From NCBI RefSeq assembly GCF_030551875.1, contig NZ_JAUOZU010000010.1, positions 1 through 64,000 of the forward strand: DNA of 64,000 nt, written 5' to 3'. Shown piece by piece: positions 26,287 to 35,550 of this stretch (position 1 is the stretch's first letter; each line of letters starts with the position of its first letter). A program made the translations under genes and the position numbers. This stretch comes from Fluviirhizobium alvei (lineage in GTDB: Bacteria > Pseudomonadota > Alphaproteobacteria > Rhizobiales > Rhizobiaceae). The notes below the pieces were generated by a model. It was not told the DNA's origin, did no database searches, and worked only from the letters and a program-made list of their open reading frames with translations.

Positions 26287-26553
26287 ATGTCAGATGCACA
26301 CGGTGTCGCGCGCGATCAACTGAAGTCCTTCATCGAGCGCATCGAGCGTCTGGAAGAAGAGAAGAAGACGATCGCCGACGACATCAAGGATGTCTATGCC
26401 GAGGCCAAGGGCACGGGTTTCGACACCAAGATCCTCAAGAAGGTCATTTCCATCCGCAAGCAGGACAAGGACGAGCGAATGGAACAGGAAGCCATCCTGG
26501 AAACCTATCTCATGGCGCTCGGCATGATCGAAGGTCCGCCGGACGACGAATGA
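26287..26553 (+). CDS. gapR: GapR-type nucleoid protein (DUF2312)
   Basis: 88 residues. Caulobacter GapR wraps overtwisted DNA ahead of forks and polymerases and stimulates topoisomerases. The sequence is full length with the lysine-rich DNA-clamping core ([37 protein letters not shown]). All-alpha, forms a closed dimer of dimers. Precedes a perfect bidirectional terminator; co-transcription with DUF1244 is possible (103-base gap). Confidence 0.88.
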   Translation: MSDAHGVARDQLKSFIERIERLEEEKKTIADDIKDVYAEAKGTGFDTKILKKVISIRKQDKDERMEQEAILETYLMALGMIEGPPDDE

Positions 26554-26580
26554 GCTTCAGCGCACACGGTGCAAAATCAA

Positions 26581-26612
26581 AACCCCGTCCCGATATCGAT
26601 CGGGACGGGGTT
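26581..26612. terminator. Bidirectional terminator after gapR
   Basis: Arms AACCCCGTCCCGAT (26581-26594) and ATCGGGACGGGGTT (26599-26612), loop ATCG, with TTTTT on the plus side and T-rich sequence on the minus side. It ends both gapR and the DUF882 gene. Confidence 0.88.
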
Positions 26613-26640
26613 TTTCGTTTCTGATCTCTGGTGGCTCGGA

Positions 26641-28404
26641 TTACTGCGTGTTGCCGAACAGGCCCTCGCCGCCAAACCGGGCAGGATCGATCTTGGTGTT
26701 GAAACCGGCAGCATAAGCGTCGTCAGGCTGACGGGTCAGGGCACTGGCGACAAAACGCGGGGCCTTGACGGGTTTGGCCATCTGATCCACGCGACCCTTG
26801 TCGATTGCCCATTTCGCAATCAGGTTGCCGGTCAGTTCCTTGGCTTTGCCAGGCTTCTTGGTATCGGTCTTCTGAACCAGGGTCTTCGCTTTCGGACGGC
26901 CGCCCTTCTTCACGTCACGCACCGGCTCGGCATCGCTGGTCCGCAACTCGTTCGGGATCGTGATCGATCGGGTAAGCGTCTGTTTCGGCACATCGAGAGC
27001 CGCCATTTCAGCCAGCCCATTGTCGGCACTGTCCTTGGCGTCGGCTGCATCGAGGCTGTCGATGATGCCGGCAACCTCGTCGGTGTCGGTTTCCTTGTCG
27101 TCCGCGGCAGGGCCGGTCTCGGCAGCAAGAGCTGCGATCTCTTCCGGCTTCACGTCGGCCTCCGGCAGATCAACATCTTCAGCCTTGGCGACATTGATTG
27201 CGGGACGCTCGATCGGCATCGGTACCATGGCCGATTTCAGGGCATCCGGTTCGGCAGAGGCTGTTTCGATCACAGCCTCGCTGTCGCCGGGCCGCTTGCG
27301 AGCACCGAGCAATTGCGGAACCGGAACGGCGACAGTTGCCAGATTGACGAACTCTTCCTTCTTAGCCTCAGGAACCAGCGCAGGGTCCGGTTGCGGCACC
27401 AGAGCCGCCTGCATCGCTTCTTCCGCAGGGTTTGTCTTCTGCGACAGAAGTGCGGTTTGCAGCTTGGAGTCGCTGCTTTCGTAGGTCGGGCGAATGCCGG
27501 GAACCGGAGCGTTGATGAGGTCCTTCTCGTCAACCGCAGCCGTCAGGATCGGCTCAGGCTTCTGCTTGGCCTCCCGGGCAGGCTTGGTTTCCTCGACCTT
27601 TGCCATCTGGGTCGAAGCTTCGACAATTTCTTCCTCGTCCTCGTCACCACCGGAGAACAGGGCGGCGAGAAGGCTCTTGCTGCGACGGTTATCGCTATCC
27701 GTTTCCTTGGATCCGCCACCGGCAACCAGGATACTGTCGGCATCAACCCGCTTGCGGTAATCGGCAAGGGCTGCGGCATAGCCCGGCATGGTTCCGCCTT
27801 CGGCAGGCCGATGCAGGGTCTTGCCATCCGGGAACAGGCGAGCCAGTTCACGACGCGGCAGTCTGGGCCAGGCGCGGACGCCACCGACATCCATATGGAC
27901 GAAGGGGGAACCCGACGTCGGATAGAAGCCAACGCCGCCCACCTGGAACTTGACGCCGATTTCGCGCAGCTTGCGCAGCGGCACGTCCGGAATATAGAAG
28001 TCCATGGCCTTGCCGAGAATATGCTGGCTTTTTTCGGCCACGCCCTTGGAGCGTGAACGCAGCATGGCATTGGTGCCGGCAGAGCGGTAGCCGCCGATCA
28101 CATGGATGTAATCGCGCGATCCGGACTTCTGGTACACTTCCCAGATCAGGTCGAACAGCCGCGGGTCCATGCGGGTCGGCTCGTTCTTGCGCCAGTCGCG
28201 CAGGATCATATTCAGCTGTTTCAGACCCTTCGGGTCATAGCGCCCATTGCGTTTGAAAACGATGGTCGCCTTTTCGTGGGAATGCACGTGGTAGATTTTC
28301 AAGGCTCTGGTCTGGGCAGCTTCGGCGCCCGGCACCATGAAGGCCATAGCCAGAAGCGCGGCAGGAACTGCCATCTTCAGACCAACCATCGCCTTCCTGA
28401 ACAT
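26641..28404 (-). CDS. DUF882 family exported protein with long variable tail
   Basis: 587 residues from ATG 28404; the open frame extends to a TTG at 28497, so the start is uncertain. Signal peptide MFRKAMVGLKMAVPAALLAM... ends near PGAEAAQT. Residues ~30-200 are the DUF882/M15-like domain with the metal set SQHILGKAMDFYIPD (His/Asp) and HMDVGGVRAWPR (His-x-Asp), as in zinc peptidases that cut peptidoglycan cross-links (YcbK/MepK-like). After ~210 comes a ~350-residue Glu/Ala/Pro/Lys-rich tail of low complexity, uncommon in the family's core. Sits between gapR (convergent) and the sigma-54 regulator. Inferred envelope peptidase. Confidence 0.8.
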   Translation of the reverse strand: MFRKAMVGLKMAVPAALLAMAFMVPGAEAAQTRALKIYHVHSHEKATIVFKRNGRYDPKGLKQLNMILRDWRKNEPTRMDPRLFDLIWEVYQKSGSRDYIHVIGGYRSAGTNAMLRSRSKGVAEKSQHILGKAMDFYIPDVPLRKLREIGVKFQVGGVGFYPTSGSPFVHMDVGGVRAWPRLPRRELARLFPDGKTLHRPAEGGTMPGYAAALADYRKRVDADSILVAGGGSKETDSDNRRSKSLLAALFSGGDEDEEEIVEASTQMAKVEETKPAREAKQKPEPILTAAVDEKDLINAPVPGIRPTYESSDSKLQTALLSQKTNPAEEAMQAALVPQPDPALVPEAKKEEFVNLATVAVPVPQLLGARKRPGDSEAVIETASAEPDALKSAMVPMPIERPAINVAKAEDVDLPEADVKPEEIAALAAETGPAADDKETDTDEVAGIIDSLDAADAKDSADNGLAEMAALDVPKQTLTRSITIPNELRTSDAEPVRDVKKGGRPKAKTLVQKTDTKKPGKAKELTGNLIAKWAIDKGRVDQMAKPVKAPRFVASALTRQPDDAYAAGFNTKIDPARFGGEGLFGNTQ

Positions 28405-28782
28405 AGCGCCCAGCGTCACAGCCGCAGCACTTGCCCGGTTATTGGTGTCTTCGTTACGATACAACTCGATCCCCGTCCGCTGGCCATCGTGTCCCAATTT
28501 GCCTCATGCAGGTCAATTACGGTCAGACGATGGCAAATGCGTTACTGGCGTTCCTACCCCTGAATATAGTGAACAATGCACTAACAAGGGATAAACGCCA
28601 ACCAGGCTTTCATACCAAGGCAAGGCTTTAACCCCAATCCAGCGCTGTTTTCCAGCACTTTCTTCGAATCGCCGCCAGATCCTTTGCTTAACCTGGATCT
28701 CTACACTTGCACCGGACTGTCCTAACCGCCATGACAGAGGTCAACGGAAACAGCCTGAATCGGGTGCATTTTACGCAAACGC

Positions 28783-28810
28783 AAAAAGCCCGCCGTTGAA
28801 ATCGGCGGGC
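28783..28810 (-). terminator. Terminator of the sigma-54 regulator gene
   Basis: GCCCGCCG (28788-28795) pairs with CGGCGGGC (28803-28810), followed by TTTTT on the minus strand (complement of 28783-28787). The rest of 28498-28780 is a promoter region for the DUF882 gene; I see no gene in it. Confidence 0.75.
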
Positions 28811-28833
28811 AGTTGCAATAAGGCGAATCACCT

Positions 28834-30405
28834 TCAGGCGGTTTCGGGCTCCACCTGCTTGAGCGGATTGTCGGGGTCGATGCCGTAATCCTTGAGCTTG
28901 CGATAGAGCGTCGAGCGACCGATGCCGAGCCGGCGAGCAACTTCGCTCATCTGGCCACGATAGAAGCGCAAGGCGAACCGGATCAGTTCCTCCTCCAGTT
29001 CCGCAATCGGCCGCACCTCACCATCCTCACCGATGGCCGCAAGCGATCCTTCAGTCTGTGCGACGGGTTTGGAAGCGCCGGGATAATTCACCCCGACAGG
29101 CGTCGCAAAGGCACCACCGAAATCGGGATAGACCTCGGGCATGTCCGACACCGCCAGACTGGGGGCAGTGACGACATCGCGCTTGCCGGAGAAGATGCTT
29201 TCGCCGTCGGCAGCAATATAGCCCGGGATCTGGGCGGCGATCTGCGGGAAATCGCCGATGTTGAGCTGATCGTCCTGGGCCAGAACCACAGCGCGGAAAA
29301 TCGTGTTCTCGAGCTGGCGAATGTTGCCCGGCCAATCATAGGCGGTCAGCAGCGCCATGGCAGCCGGTGTCAGTTCCGGCACGCGGGCAAGCTTCTGGCT
29401 GGCGGCAAACCGTTCGACGAAAGTGCGGGCCAGAACCGGAATATCCTCCTTGCGGCGCCGCAGAGCCGGAATGGTGATCGGGAAGACGTTGAGGCGATAA
29501 TAAAGGTCCTCGCGGAATTCACCTGCCTTGACGGCAGCGATCAGGTCCTTGTTGGTCGCCGAAATCAGGCGCACATCGACCTTCTGCGGCCGGCGCGCAC
29601 CGATCGTCTCGATTTCGCCATTCTGGATCGCCCTCAGAAGTTTTACCTGCACTTCGAGCGGCAGATCGCCGATTTCATCAAGGAAGAGCGTGCCACCGTC
29701 GGCTTCGGCAAACTTGCCGATATGTTTTTCAGTGGCACCGGTAAAGGCACCCTTTTCATGGCCGAACAGGATGCTTTCGACCAGATTGTGCGGAATGGCA
29801 CCGCAATTGACGGTGATGAACGGTTTGCCAGCCCGTTCGCTGCCGGACTGGATGGCGCGGGCAACCATTTCCTTGCCGACGCCCGATTCTCCTTCCAGCA
29901 CCACCGGAATATCGGACTGGGCGGCGCGGCGGGACAATTCCATGACCCGGGCCATTGCCGGACTGACCGCCACGATGTCATCGAAGCGAATGACGCCGCT
30001 GCGATTGCGGGAACTCGACCGGCTTCCCTGGCCATTGTCGACCTTAAGCGCATTGGTGATCGCCGAGCCGATCCTTTCGGGCGAAACCGGTTTCACAACG
30101 AAATCGAATGCGCCGGCACGCATCGCCATGACGACGGTTTCGATGCCGCCCTGCCCGGTTTGAACGATCACCGGAACTTCCGTGCCCTGCTCGCGCAAGG
30201 CATTCAGAAAGGCAATGCCATTCATTTCCGGCATCATCAGGTCGAGAATGATCACGCCGATCTTGTCGCCGTGTTTCGCCAGCATTTCCAACCCCTGGCG
30301 ACCGTTTTCGGCGAGATGGGGAACATGCCCGATCCGTTCGACAGCATGCTTGAGAAGGCGCCGCTGGACGGGATCGTCATCGATCAGCAAAACATGGGTG
30401 GTCAA
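28834..30405 (-). CDS. NtrC-family sigma-54 response regulator
   Basis: 523 residues. Receiver domain (~1-120) with the phosphorylatable Asp in VIILDLMMPEMNG; AAA+ domain (~145-390) with Walker A GESGVGKEM, GAFTGA loop (binds sigma-54) in HEKGAFTGATEKH, Walker B LFLDEIGDLP; C-terminal Fis-type helix-turn-helix (FYRGQMSEVARRLGIGRSTL, then YRKLKDYG). All parts needed to activate sigma-54 promoters are present. No histidine kinase is next to it, so it is an orphan regulator; partner kinase and targets unknown. Divergent from pepF. Confidence 0.93.
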   Translation of the reverse strand: MTTHVLLIDDDPVQRRLLKHAVERIGHVPHLAENGRQGLEMLAKHGDKIGVIILDLMMPEMNGIAFLNALREQGTEVPVIVQTGQGGIETVVMAMRAGAFDFVVKPVSPERIGSAITNALKVDNGQGSRSSSRNRSGVIRFDDIVAVSPAMARVMELSRRAAQSDIPVVLEGESGVGKEMVARAIQSGSERAGKPFITVNCGAIPHNLVESILFGHEKGAFTGATEKHIGKFAEADGGTLFLDEIGDLPLEVQVKLLRAIQNGEIETIGARRPQKVDVRLISATNKDLIAAVKAGEFREDLYYRLNVFPITIPALRRRKEDIPVLARTFVERFAASQKLARVPELTPAAMALLTAYDWPGNIRQLENTIFRAVVLAQDDQLNIGDFPQIAAQIPGYIAADGESIFSGKRDVVTAPSLAVSDMPEVYPDFGGAFATPVGVNYPGASKPVAQTEGSLAAIGEDGEVRPIAELEEELIRFALRFYRGQMSEVARRLGIGRSTLYRKLKDYGIDPDNPLKQVEPETA

Positions 30406-30539
30406 GGGGAAGTCTCCCTGTTGTTCTTGTTGTGTGAGCTACCCTGACACAGAGGCTTGAAAATCCTGTTTTGAGAAATGCTTGCATTTTAACGATCGCC
30501 GCATCAAACAGGGCGACCCGGAATTGCGAGGAAAAGATC

Positions 30540-32411
30540 ATGAAAATCCGCCCCTTCTTTCATAGCAACGAATGCGATCCGAAGCAGATGCATTCCGCAG
30601 CCGAAGCGGTCGGCAGTCCCGTGGAGCTTTCCGATCTTCCGCAATGGAACCTCGGCGATCTCTATCCGTCGCGCGATGGTGAAGCCTTCCTCGGCGACCT
30701 CGCCCGTGCCCGCACCGATGCCGCAGCCTTCCGGGACAAATGGAAGGGGAGGCTCCCTGAGGCCTGCAAGGCCACCGGCACCAGCGGTCTGGGCCAGGCC
30801 CTGAAGGAGTTCGAGGCCCTGGAAGATCTGATCGGCCGCATCGGCTCCTATGCCGGCCTCGTCTATTATGGAGACATGACGGATCCCGCGAACGGTAAGT
30901 TCTTTGCCGATACCAGTGCCGCGATCACCGACATGGCCTCCAACCTTCTGTTCTTCGGGCTTGAACTCAATCGCATCGATGATGCCGCGCTGGAAGGCGC
31001 GATGACGAACGATCCGGTAGCCGGCCACTATCGCCCCTGGCTCGAGGATCTCCGGCGTGAAAAGCCGCACCAGCTCGACGACCGCACCGAGCAGCTTTTC
31101 CTGGAAAAGAGCCAGACCGGCGCGAGCGCCTGGAACCGGCTCTTCAATGAAACGATGGCGGCCCTTCGCTTTCCGCTCGATGGCGAAAGCCTGGCGCTCG
31201 AAGAGGCGCTCAACAAGCTGCAGGAGCCGGATGCCGATCTGCGCGCCAGGGCGGCGCAATCGATCGCCGGCGTGTTCAGGGACAATGTCCGCATCTTCAC
31301 GCTGATCACCAATACGCTCGCCAAGGATAAGGAAATTTCCGACCGCTGGCATGGATTCAACGACATTGCCGACAGCCGACATCTGTCCAACCGCGTCGAG
31401 GGGCCGGTGGTCGATGCCTTGGCCGCTGCCGTCAAGGCCGCCTATCCCCGACTGTCGCATCGTTATTATGCGATGAAGGCGAAATGGCTCGGCATGGAGC
31501 AGCTGGAATATTGGGATCGCAACGCGCCCTTGCCGGAAACCCCGTCACAGCTGGTCAGCTGGCAGGAGGCGAAGGACACCGTCCTTTCGGCCTACCACGA
31601 TTTTCACCCGGAAATGGCGCGCATCACCCGTCGTTTCTTCGACGAGAACTGGATCGATGCGCCGGCCCGCCCCGGCAAGGCGCCGGGCGCCTTCGCCCAT
31701 CCGACCGTTCCTTCGGCACATCCTTATGTTCTGGTCAATTATCTCGGCAAACCGCGCGATGTCATGACGCTGGCGCACGAGCTTGGCCATGGCGTGCATC
31801 AGGTGCTGGCCGGCGAACAGGGCGCACTGATGAGCGCAACGCCGCTCACGCTTGCCGAAACAGCATCCGTCTTCGGCGAAATGCTGACCTTCCGCGCCCT
31901 TCTCGCCAAGACGAAGGACCGGACCGAACGTAAGGCCATGCTCGCCCAGAAGGTCGAGGACATGATCAACACGGTCGTGCGCCAGATCGCCTTCTATGAA
32001 TTCGAACGCCGCGTGCATACGGCCCGCCGGGAAGGCGAACTGACGTCGGAACAAATCGGCGAAATGTGGATGGCGGTGCAGGCCGAAAGCCTCGGGCCGG
32101 CCATCAGGCTCTCGGAAGGCTACGAGAACTGGTGGACCTATATCCCCCACTTCATTCATTCGCCCTTCTATGTCTATGCCTATGCGTTTGGCGATTGCCT
32201 CGTCAATTCGCTCTATGCCGTCTATGCCAAGGCGGAACCAGGCTTCCAGGAGAAGTATTTCGCGCTCCTGCGCGCCGGCGGGACCCAGCATTATGCCGAC
32301 CTTCTCAAGCCTTTCGGCCTTGATGCCACCGATCCGTCGTTCTGGGACAAGGGCCTGTCGATGATCGAAGGGCTGATTGACGAACTTGAGGCGCTTGATA
32401 GGGAGGCATGA
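30540..32411 (+). CDS. pepF: Oligoendopeptidase F (M3 family)
   Basis: 623 residues from ATG 30540, preceded by GAGGAAAAG; the frame is open to 30471 upstream. Zinc metallopeptidase that cuts short peptides. The catalytic HELGH is in VMTLAHELGHGVHQVLAGEQ (~415). Cytoplasmic, no signal peptide. Tightly linked (22-base gap) to pabB, so the two may share a transcript though functions differ. Confidence 0.93.
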   Translation: MKIRPFFHSNECDPKQMHSAAEAVGSPVELSDLPQWNLGDLYPSRDGEAFLGDLARARTDAAAFRDKWKGRLPEACKATGTSGLGQALKEFEALEDLIGRIGSYAGLVYYGDMTDPANGKFFADTSAAITDMASNLLFFGLELNRIDDAALEGAMTNDPVAGHYRPWLEDLRREKPHQLDDRTEQLFLEKSQTGASAWNRLFNETMAALRFPLDGESLALEEALNKLQEPDADLRARAAQSIAGVFRDNVRIFTLITNTLAKDKEISDRWHGFNDIADSRHLSNRVEGPVVDALAAAVKAAYPRLSHRYYAMKAKWLGMEQLEYWDRNAPLPETPSQLVSWQEAKDTVLSAYHDFHPEMARITRRFFDENWIDAPARPGKAPGAFAHPTVPSAHPYVLVNYLGKPRDVMTLAHELGHGVHQVLAGEQGALMSATPLTLAETASVFGEMLTFRALLAKTKDRTERKAMLAQKVEDMINTVVRQIAFYEFERRVHTARREGELTSEQIGEMWMAVQAESLGPAIRLSEGYENWWTYIPHFIHSPFYVYAYAFGDCLVNSLYAVYAKAEPGFQEKYFALLRAGGTQHYADLLKPFGLDATDPSFWDKGLSMIEGLIDELEALDREA

Positions 32412-32433
32412 GCCTCGCCATCAGGAAGGACCT

Positions 32434-33591
32434 ATGACGCCAGAAGAACCTTTCGTGCTGTTGCGCGATGACCGGGAGGACGAAACGCTTGCCTTCGTCC
32501 ATCCGGAACGGCTGATCGTGGCATGGGATGAAGAAGGTTTCACCAACGGCCTTCAATCGCTGGAGCAGGCAAGACGGGACGGCAAATGGATCGCAGGCTT
32601 CATGTCCTATGAAGCGGGCTTTCTGTTCGAGGAGAAGCTGAAGCGACGGATGCCGGTGCGGCTCGAAACGCCGCTGATGGCCTTTGGCGTTTTCGCCGGC
32701 CCTTCCTTTGAACATCCGCTGGGCGTACCCCGGCAGAGGATGGAAAACGAACCGTTCCTGGAAGCGCCGCGGGCCGAATGGAGCCTTGAGGACTATCGCG
32801 AACGTTTCGACCGGCTGCATGGGCACCTGCGCAAGGGCGATTGCTACCAGGCCAATCTGACGATGCCGGTCCACGCCACATGGAAAGGCGATCCGATCGC
32901 CGCCTTCTGGTCACTGATCGAGCGACAGCCTGTCCATTACGGAGCCCTCGTCAATCTTGGCGGGCCGATCCTGTTGTCGCGCTCTCCGGAACTCTTCTTC
33001 CGCGTCGGACGGGACGGCTATATCGAAACCCATCCGATGAAGGGGACCGCGCGCCGCGGCCAAAGTGCAGCCGAAGATGCCGAAATCATCGCCACGATGA
33101 AGGCCGACATCAAGACGCAGGCCGAAAACCGGATGATCGTCGATCTCCTGCGCAACGATATCTCGCGCATCACCGAAGTCGGAACGCTTGACGTGCCGAA
33201 ACTCTTCGAGGTCGAGACCTATCCAACCGTCCACCAGATGGTCAGCCACGTTCGCGCCAAGCTTCTGCCCGACCTGACGATCGGCGATATCTTTGCCGCA
33301 CTGTTCCCTTGCGGCTCCATCACCGGCGCGCCGAAACTGCGGGCCATGGAAATCCTCCATGATCTCGAGGCCGGTCCGCGTGGCGCCTATTGCGGTTCGA
33401 TAGGTTTCATCGCGCCGGATGGAACCATGCGCTTCAACGTCGCCATTCGGACGCTTTCGCTCTATGACGATGGCCGGGCCATCTTCAATGTCGGCGGCGG
33501 TATTGTCTTCGATTCCAACGCCGAAGACGAATATGCCGAATGCCTCTTGAAGGCACGCTTCGCTGTCGGTGACCGCGAGATCGGCCGATGA
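32434..33591 (+). CDS. pabB: Aminodeoxychorismate synthase component I
   Basis: 385 residues; start ATG 32434 with AGGAAGGA. Makes 4-amino-4-deoxychorismate from chorismate and ammonia in p-aminobenzoate/folate synthesis. The chorismate-binding C-terminal domain has GDCYQANLTM, SRSPELFFRVG, ETHPMKGTARRG, ENRMIVDLLRNDISRI, PCGSITGAPKLRAMEIL. The N-terminal Trp-binding-like part is short, as in the stand-alone/fused PabB group. Stop overlaps pabC start (ATGA). No pabA nearby. Confidence 0.92.
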   Translation: MTPEEPFVLLRDDREDETLAFVHPERLIVAWDEEGFTNGLQSLEQARRDGKWIAGFMSYEAGFLFEEKLKRRMPVRLETPLMAFGVFAGPSFEHPLGVPRQRMENEPFLEAPRAEWSLEDYRERFDRLHGHLRKGDCYQANLTMPVHATWKGDPIAAFWSLIERQPVHYGALVNLGGPILLSRSPELFFRVGRDGYIETHPMKGTARRGQSAAEDAEIIATMKADIKTQAENRMIVDLLRNDISRITEVGTLDVPKLFEVETYPTVHQMVSHVRAKLLPDLTIGDIFAALFPCGSITGAPKLRAMEILHDLEAGPRGAYCGSIGFIAPDGTMRFNVAIRTLSLYDDGRAIFNVGGGIVFDSNAEDEYAECLLKARFAVGDREIGR

Positions 33592-34214
33592 GCGCTTTCT
33601 CCCTCATCGAGACCATGCGCTACGAACCCGGACAGGGCATTCTCCGTCGCAACCTGCATGGGGCGCGTCTCTCCAACTCCGCACGCATATTCGGCTTTCC
33701 GGGCGCTGATGCGGCGCTTGCAGCACTCGATGACCTCGCGGCGGCTGCGGCATCCAGCCTGCGACTGCGTCTCGAGCTTTTCCCCGATGGTCGTCACGAG
33801 ATGACCTCGGCCCCCTTTGCTTCCTTGCCGGAAGGTAAGACCTGGCGCGCGCGGATCGCGAGCAACACCCGGCTCTCTTCGTCCGATCCGAAACTCCGGC
33901 ACAAGACGTCGGATCGGGCCCGCTATCAGGCGGCACGCGCGGAATATTCGCCCGAAGAGGCCGATGAGGTGCTGCTGACCAACGAAAAGGGTGAGCTTTG
34001 CGAAGGTACGATCACCAATCTTTTCGTCGATGAAGGGCACGGCCGGTTGCTGACCCCGCCGCTTTCCTCAGGATGCCTGGCGGGCGTCCTGCGCACGAGC
34101 CTCATCTGCGCCAAAAAGGCACGGGTCGCCGCAATCAAACCGGATGACATTGCCGGCCGACCTTTTTATCTTGGCAATTCGCTGAGAGGCCTGATCCCCG
34201 CCATCCTTGCCTGA
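33588..34214 (+). CDS. pabC: Aminotransferase class IV, 4-amino-4-deoxychorismate lyase-like
   Basis: 208 residues, shorter than typical PabC but complete. PLP-dependent lyase of fold type IV that would split aminodeoxychorismate to p-aminobenzoate and pyruvate. Visible PLP contacts: catalytic Lys in DPKLRHKTSDRARYQ (~104) and Glu in GELCEGTITNLFV (~140). Overlaps pabB by four bases, which supports the pathway assignment. In other bacteria pabB and pabC are fused; here they are separate. Confidence 0.85.
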   Translation: MSAFSLIETMRYEPGQGILRRNLHGARLSNSARIFGFPGADAALAALDDLAAAAASSLRLRLELFPDGRHEMTSAPFASLPEGKTWRARIASNTRLSSSDPKLRHKTSDRARYQAARAEYSPEEADEVLLTNEKGELCEGTITNLFVDEGHGRLLTPPLSSGCLAGVLRTSLICAKKARVAAIKPDDIAGRPFYLGNSLRGLIPAILA

Positions 34215-34223
34215 AAGTCCAAG

Positions 34224-34523
34224 ATGCTGATCCTGACCGTGACCTATAAAGTACCGCTCGAACAGGTGGAGCCGTTGAGCACACCTCATATGGAATGGGT
34301 GAAACAGGGTTACGAGCGGGGCTGGTTTCTCGCATCCGGCCGAAAGGTGCCGCGGACAGGCGGTGTCATCCTCGCCCGCGGCCCGCGCCAGGAAATCGAG
34401 GCTTTTCTGGCCGAAGATCCTTTCGTCACCGGAAATGTCGCCGACTACGACATTGTCGAAGTCGCTTTCACGACCACGGTCGCGGGTCTCGATGCTCTGA
34501 AAGACGATGGGACGAAACCATGA
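34224..34523 (+). CDS. YciI family protein
   Basis: 99 residues. YciI-like ferredoxin-fold dimer with the family His/Asp pair (PHMEWVKQGYERGWFLASGR, EDPFVTGNVADYDIVEVAF). Members include dehydrochlorinases and unknowns; function here is unknown. ATG is 9 bases after pabC and its stop overlaps the next gene (ATGA), so it is in the pab operon. Confidence 0.87.
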   Translation: MLILTVTYKVPLEQVEPLSTPHMEWVKQGYERGWFLASGRKVPRTGGVILARGPRQEIEAFLAEDPFVTGNVADYDIVEVAFTTTVAGLDALKDDGTKP

Positions 34524-35401
34524 GCGATCCGTTCCGATACAAGCCCTTTACCCTGCCTCTCAAACCTTTCAGCATCGGGCTTTCGGCCATCGATCCGAAA
34601 CAATGGATCGAGCCCGATGGCGATCTTCTCTCCTATCTCGACGAGAAGAACCGCCTGCTCGAAACCAACCGCGACGACATTTTCCGCGAGGTAGAAGGAT
34701 CACGCGAGGCGCAGGCCGAAGCGCGCGACCTGCTCGTTGAGCATCTCACCGGGGAACATCCCGAACTCTATCGCCGGGAAGATGAGACCATCCGCTTTCT
34801 CGATCGGTCCGTTGCGCTTCATGAGCCCGATGTCGCGCCCCTGCTGACGGCCGGTTCCATCGTCGCCGATGATCTCGTGGTTCTGGAAAAGAAGCCGGAC
34901 GGCTGGAACGTGACCGCCGGTTATGTCGCCTTTCCGTCCGGTTGGTCACTGAAGGAAAAGGCCGGCCTGCCGATGGAGGGCGTTCATGCCCATGTGCCGG
35001 GCTTTGAAGGCGGCACCCGCAACGCGATGATGATCAATCGCATCTTCGACAATCTGCAGCCGGATCTGCCGGCTGCCCGCCTCAACTGGTCGATCTATCC
35101 GGAAGGCGAACTGTTCTGGCCGCCGGAACGTGGCGCCCGCGCGGATCGCGGCGACTTCAATCCCGCCAACAATTTCATCCGGGTCGAGCGCCAGACGCTC
35201 AGACGGCTGCCGAAAACCGGCGCCATCCTGTTTACGATCCGGATCTACCAGGATCCGTTGACCCTGCTCGCCGGCCAGCCCGATCGTCGCGATCTTGCGC
35301 TGGCGCTCGCCGCCAAGCTGGAAGAATTCACGCCCGAGCAGCTGCGCTACAAGGGCATGGTCAAGAAGAAGGACAAACTGGTCGAATATCTGAGAGGATA
35401 G
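34520..35401 (+). CDS. DUF3445 family protein (heme-dependent oxidative N-demethylase-like)
   Basis: 293 residues. Start ATG 34520 overlaps the YciI stop. Conserved DUF3445 segments: MGLSAIDPKQWIEPD-like (IGLSAIDPKQWIEPDGDLL), GYVAFPSGWSLKEKAGLPME (~140), EGVHAHVPGFEGGTRNAMMI, NWSIYPEGELFWPP (~190), ERQTLRRLPKTGAILFTIRI. Some family members are heme-dependent oxidative N-demethylases. The enzyme's substrate here cannot be read from sequence. Last gene of the four-gene operon pabB-pabC-YciI-DUF3445. Confidence 0.85.
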   Translation: MSDPFRYKPFTLPLKPFSIGLSAIDPKQWIEPDGDLLSYLDEKNRLLETNRDDIFREVEGSREAQAEARDLLVEHLTGEHPELYRREDETIRFLDRSVALHEPDVAPLLTAGSIVADDLVVLEKKPDGWNVTAGYVAFPSGWSLKEKAGLPMEGVHAHVPGFEGGTRNAMMINRIFDNLQPDLPAARLNWSIYPEGELFWPPERGARADRGDFNPANNFIRVERQTLRRLPKTGAILFTIRIYQDPLTLLAGQPDRRDLALALAAKLEEFTPEQLRYKGMVKKKDKLVEYLRG

Positions 35402-35550
35402 AACCGGGTCCGACCGCGACCGCTTGAGACAAGAAGGCTGTAGTTCGAAGGCAGCACATCCCTTCGCCTCTCTCCTTTTCCCCTTTTTTATGACGCCAAA
35501 CTGTGTTTAGTGAACCTACACATTTGTGCAAATAGGAGACCCAGCCCAAA

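Noticed and set aside
26569..28056. 495-residue plus-strand frame opposite the DUF882 gene
   Set aside because: The minus-strand product has a signal peptide and metal motifs; the plus frame starts inside the bidirectional terminator region.
28731..28799. 22-codon ATG frame before the sigma-54 regulator terminator
   Set aside because: Overlaps the terminator stem of the opposite gene, no ribosome site; chance ORF.
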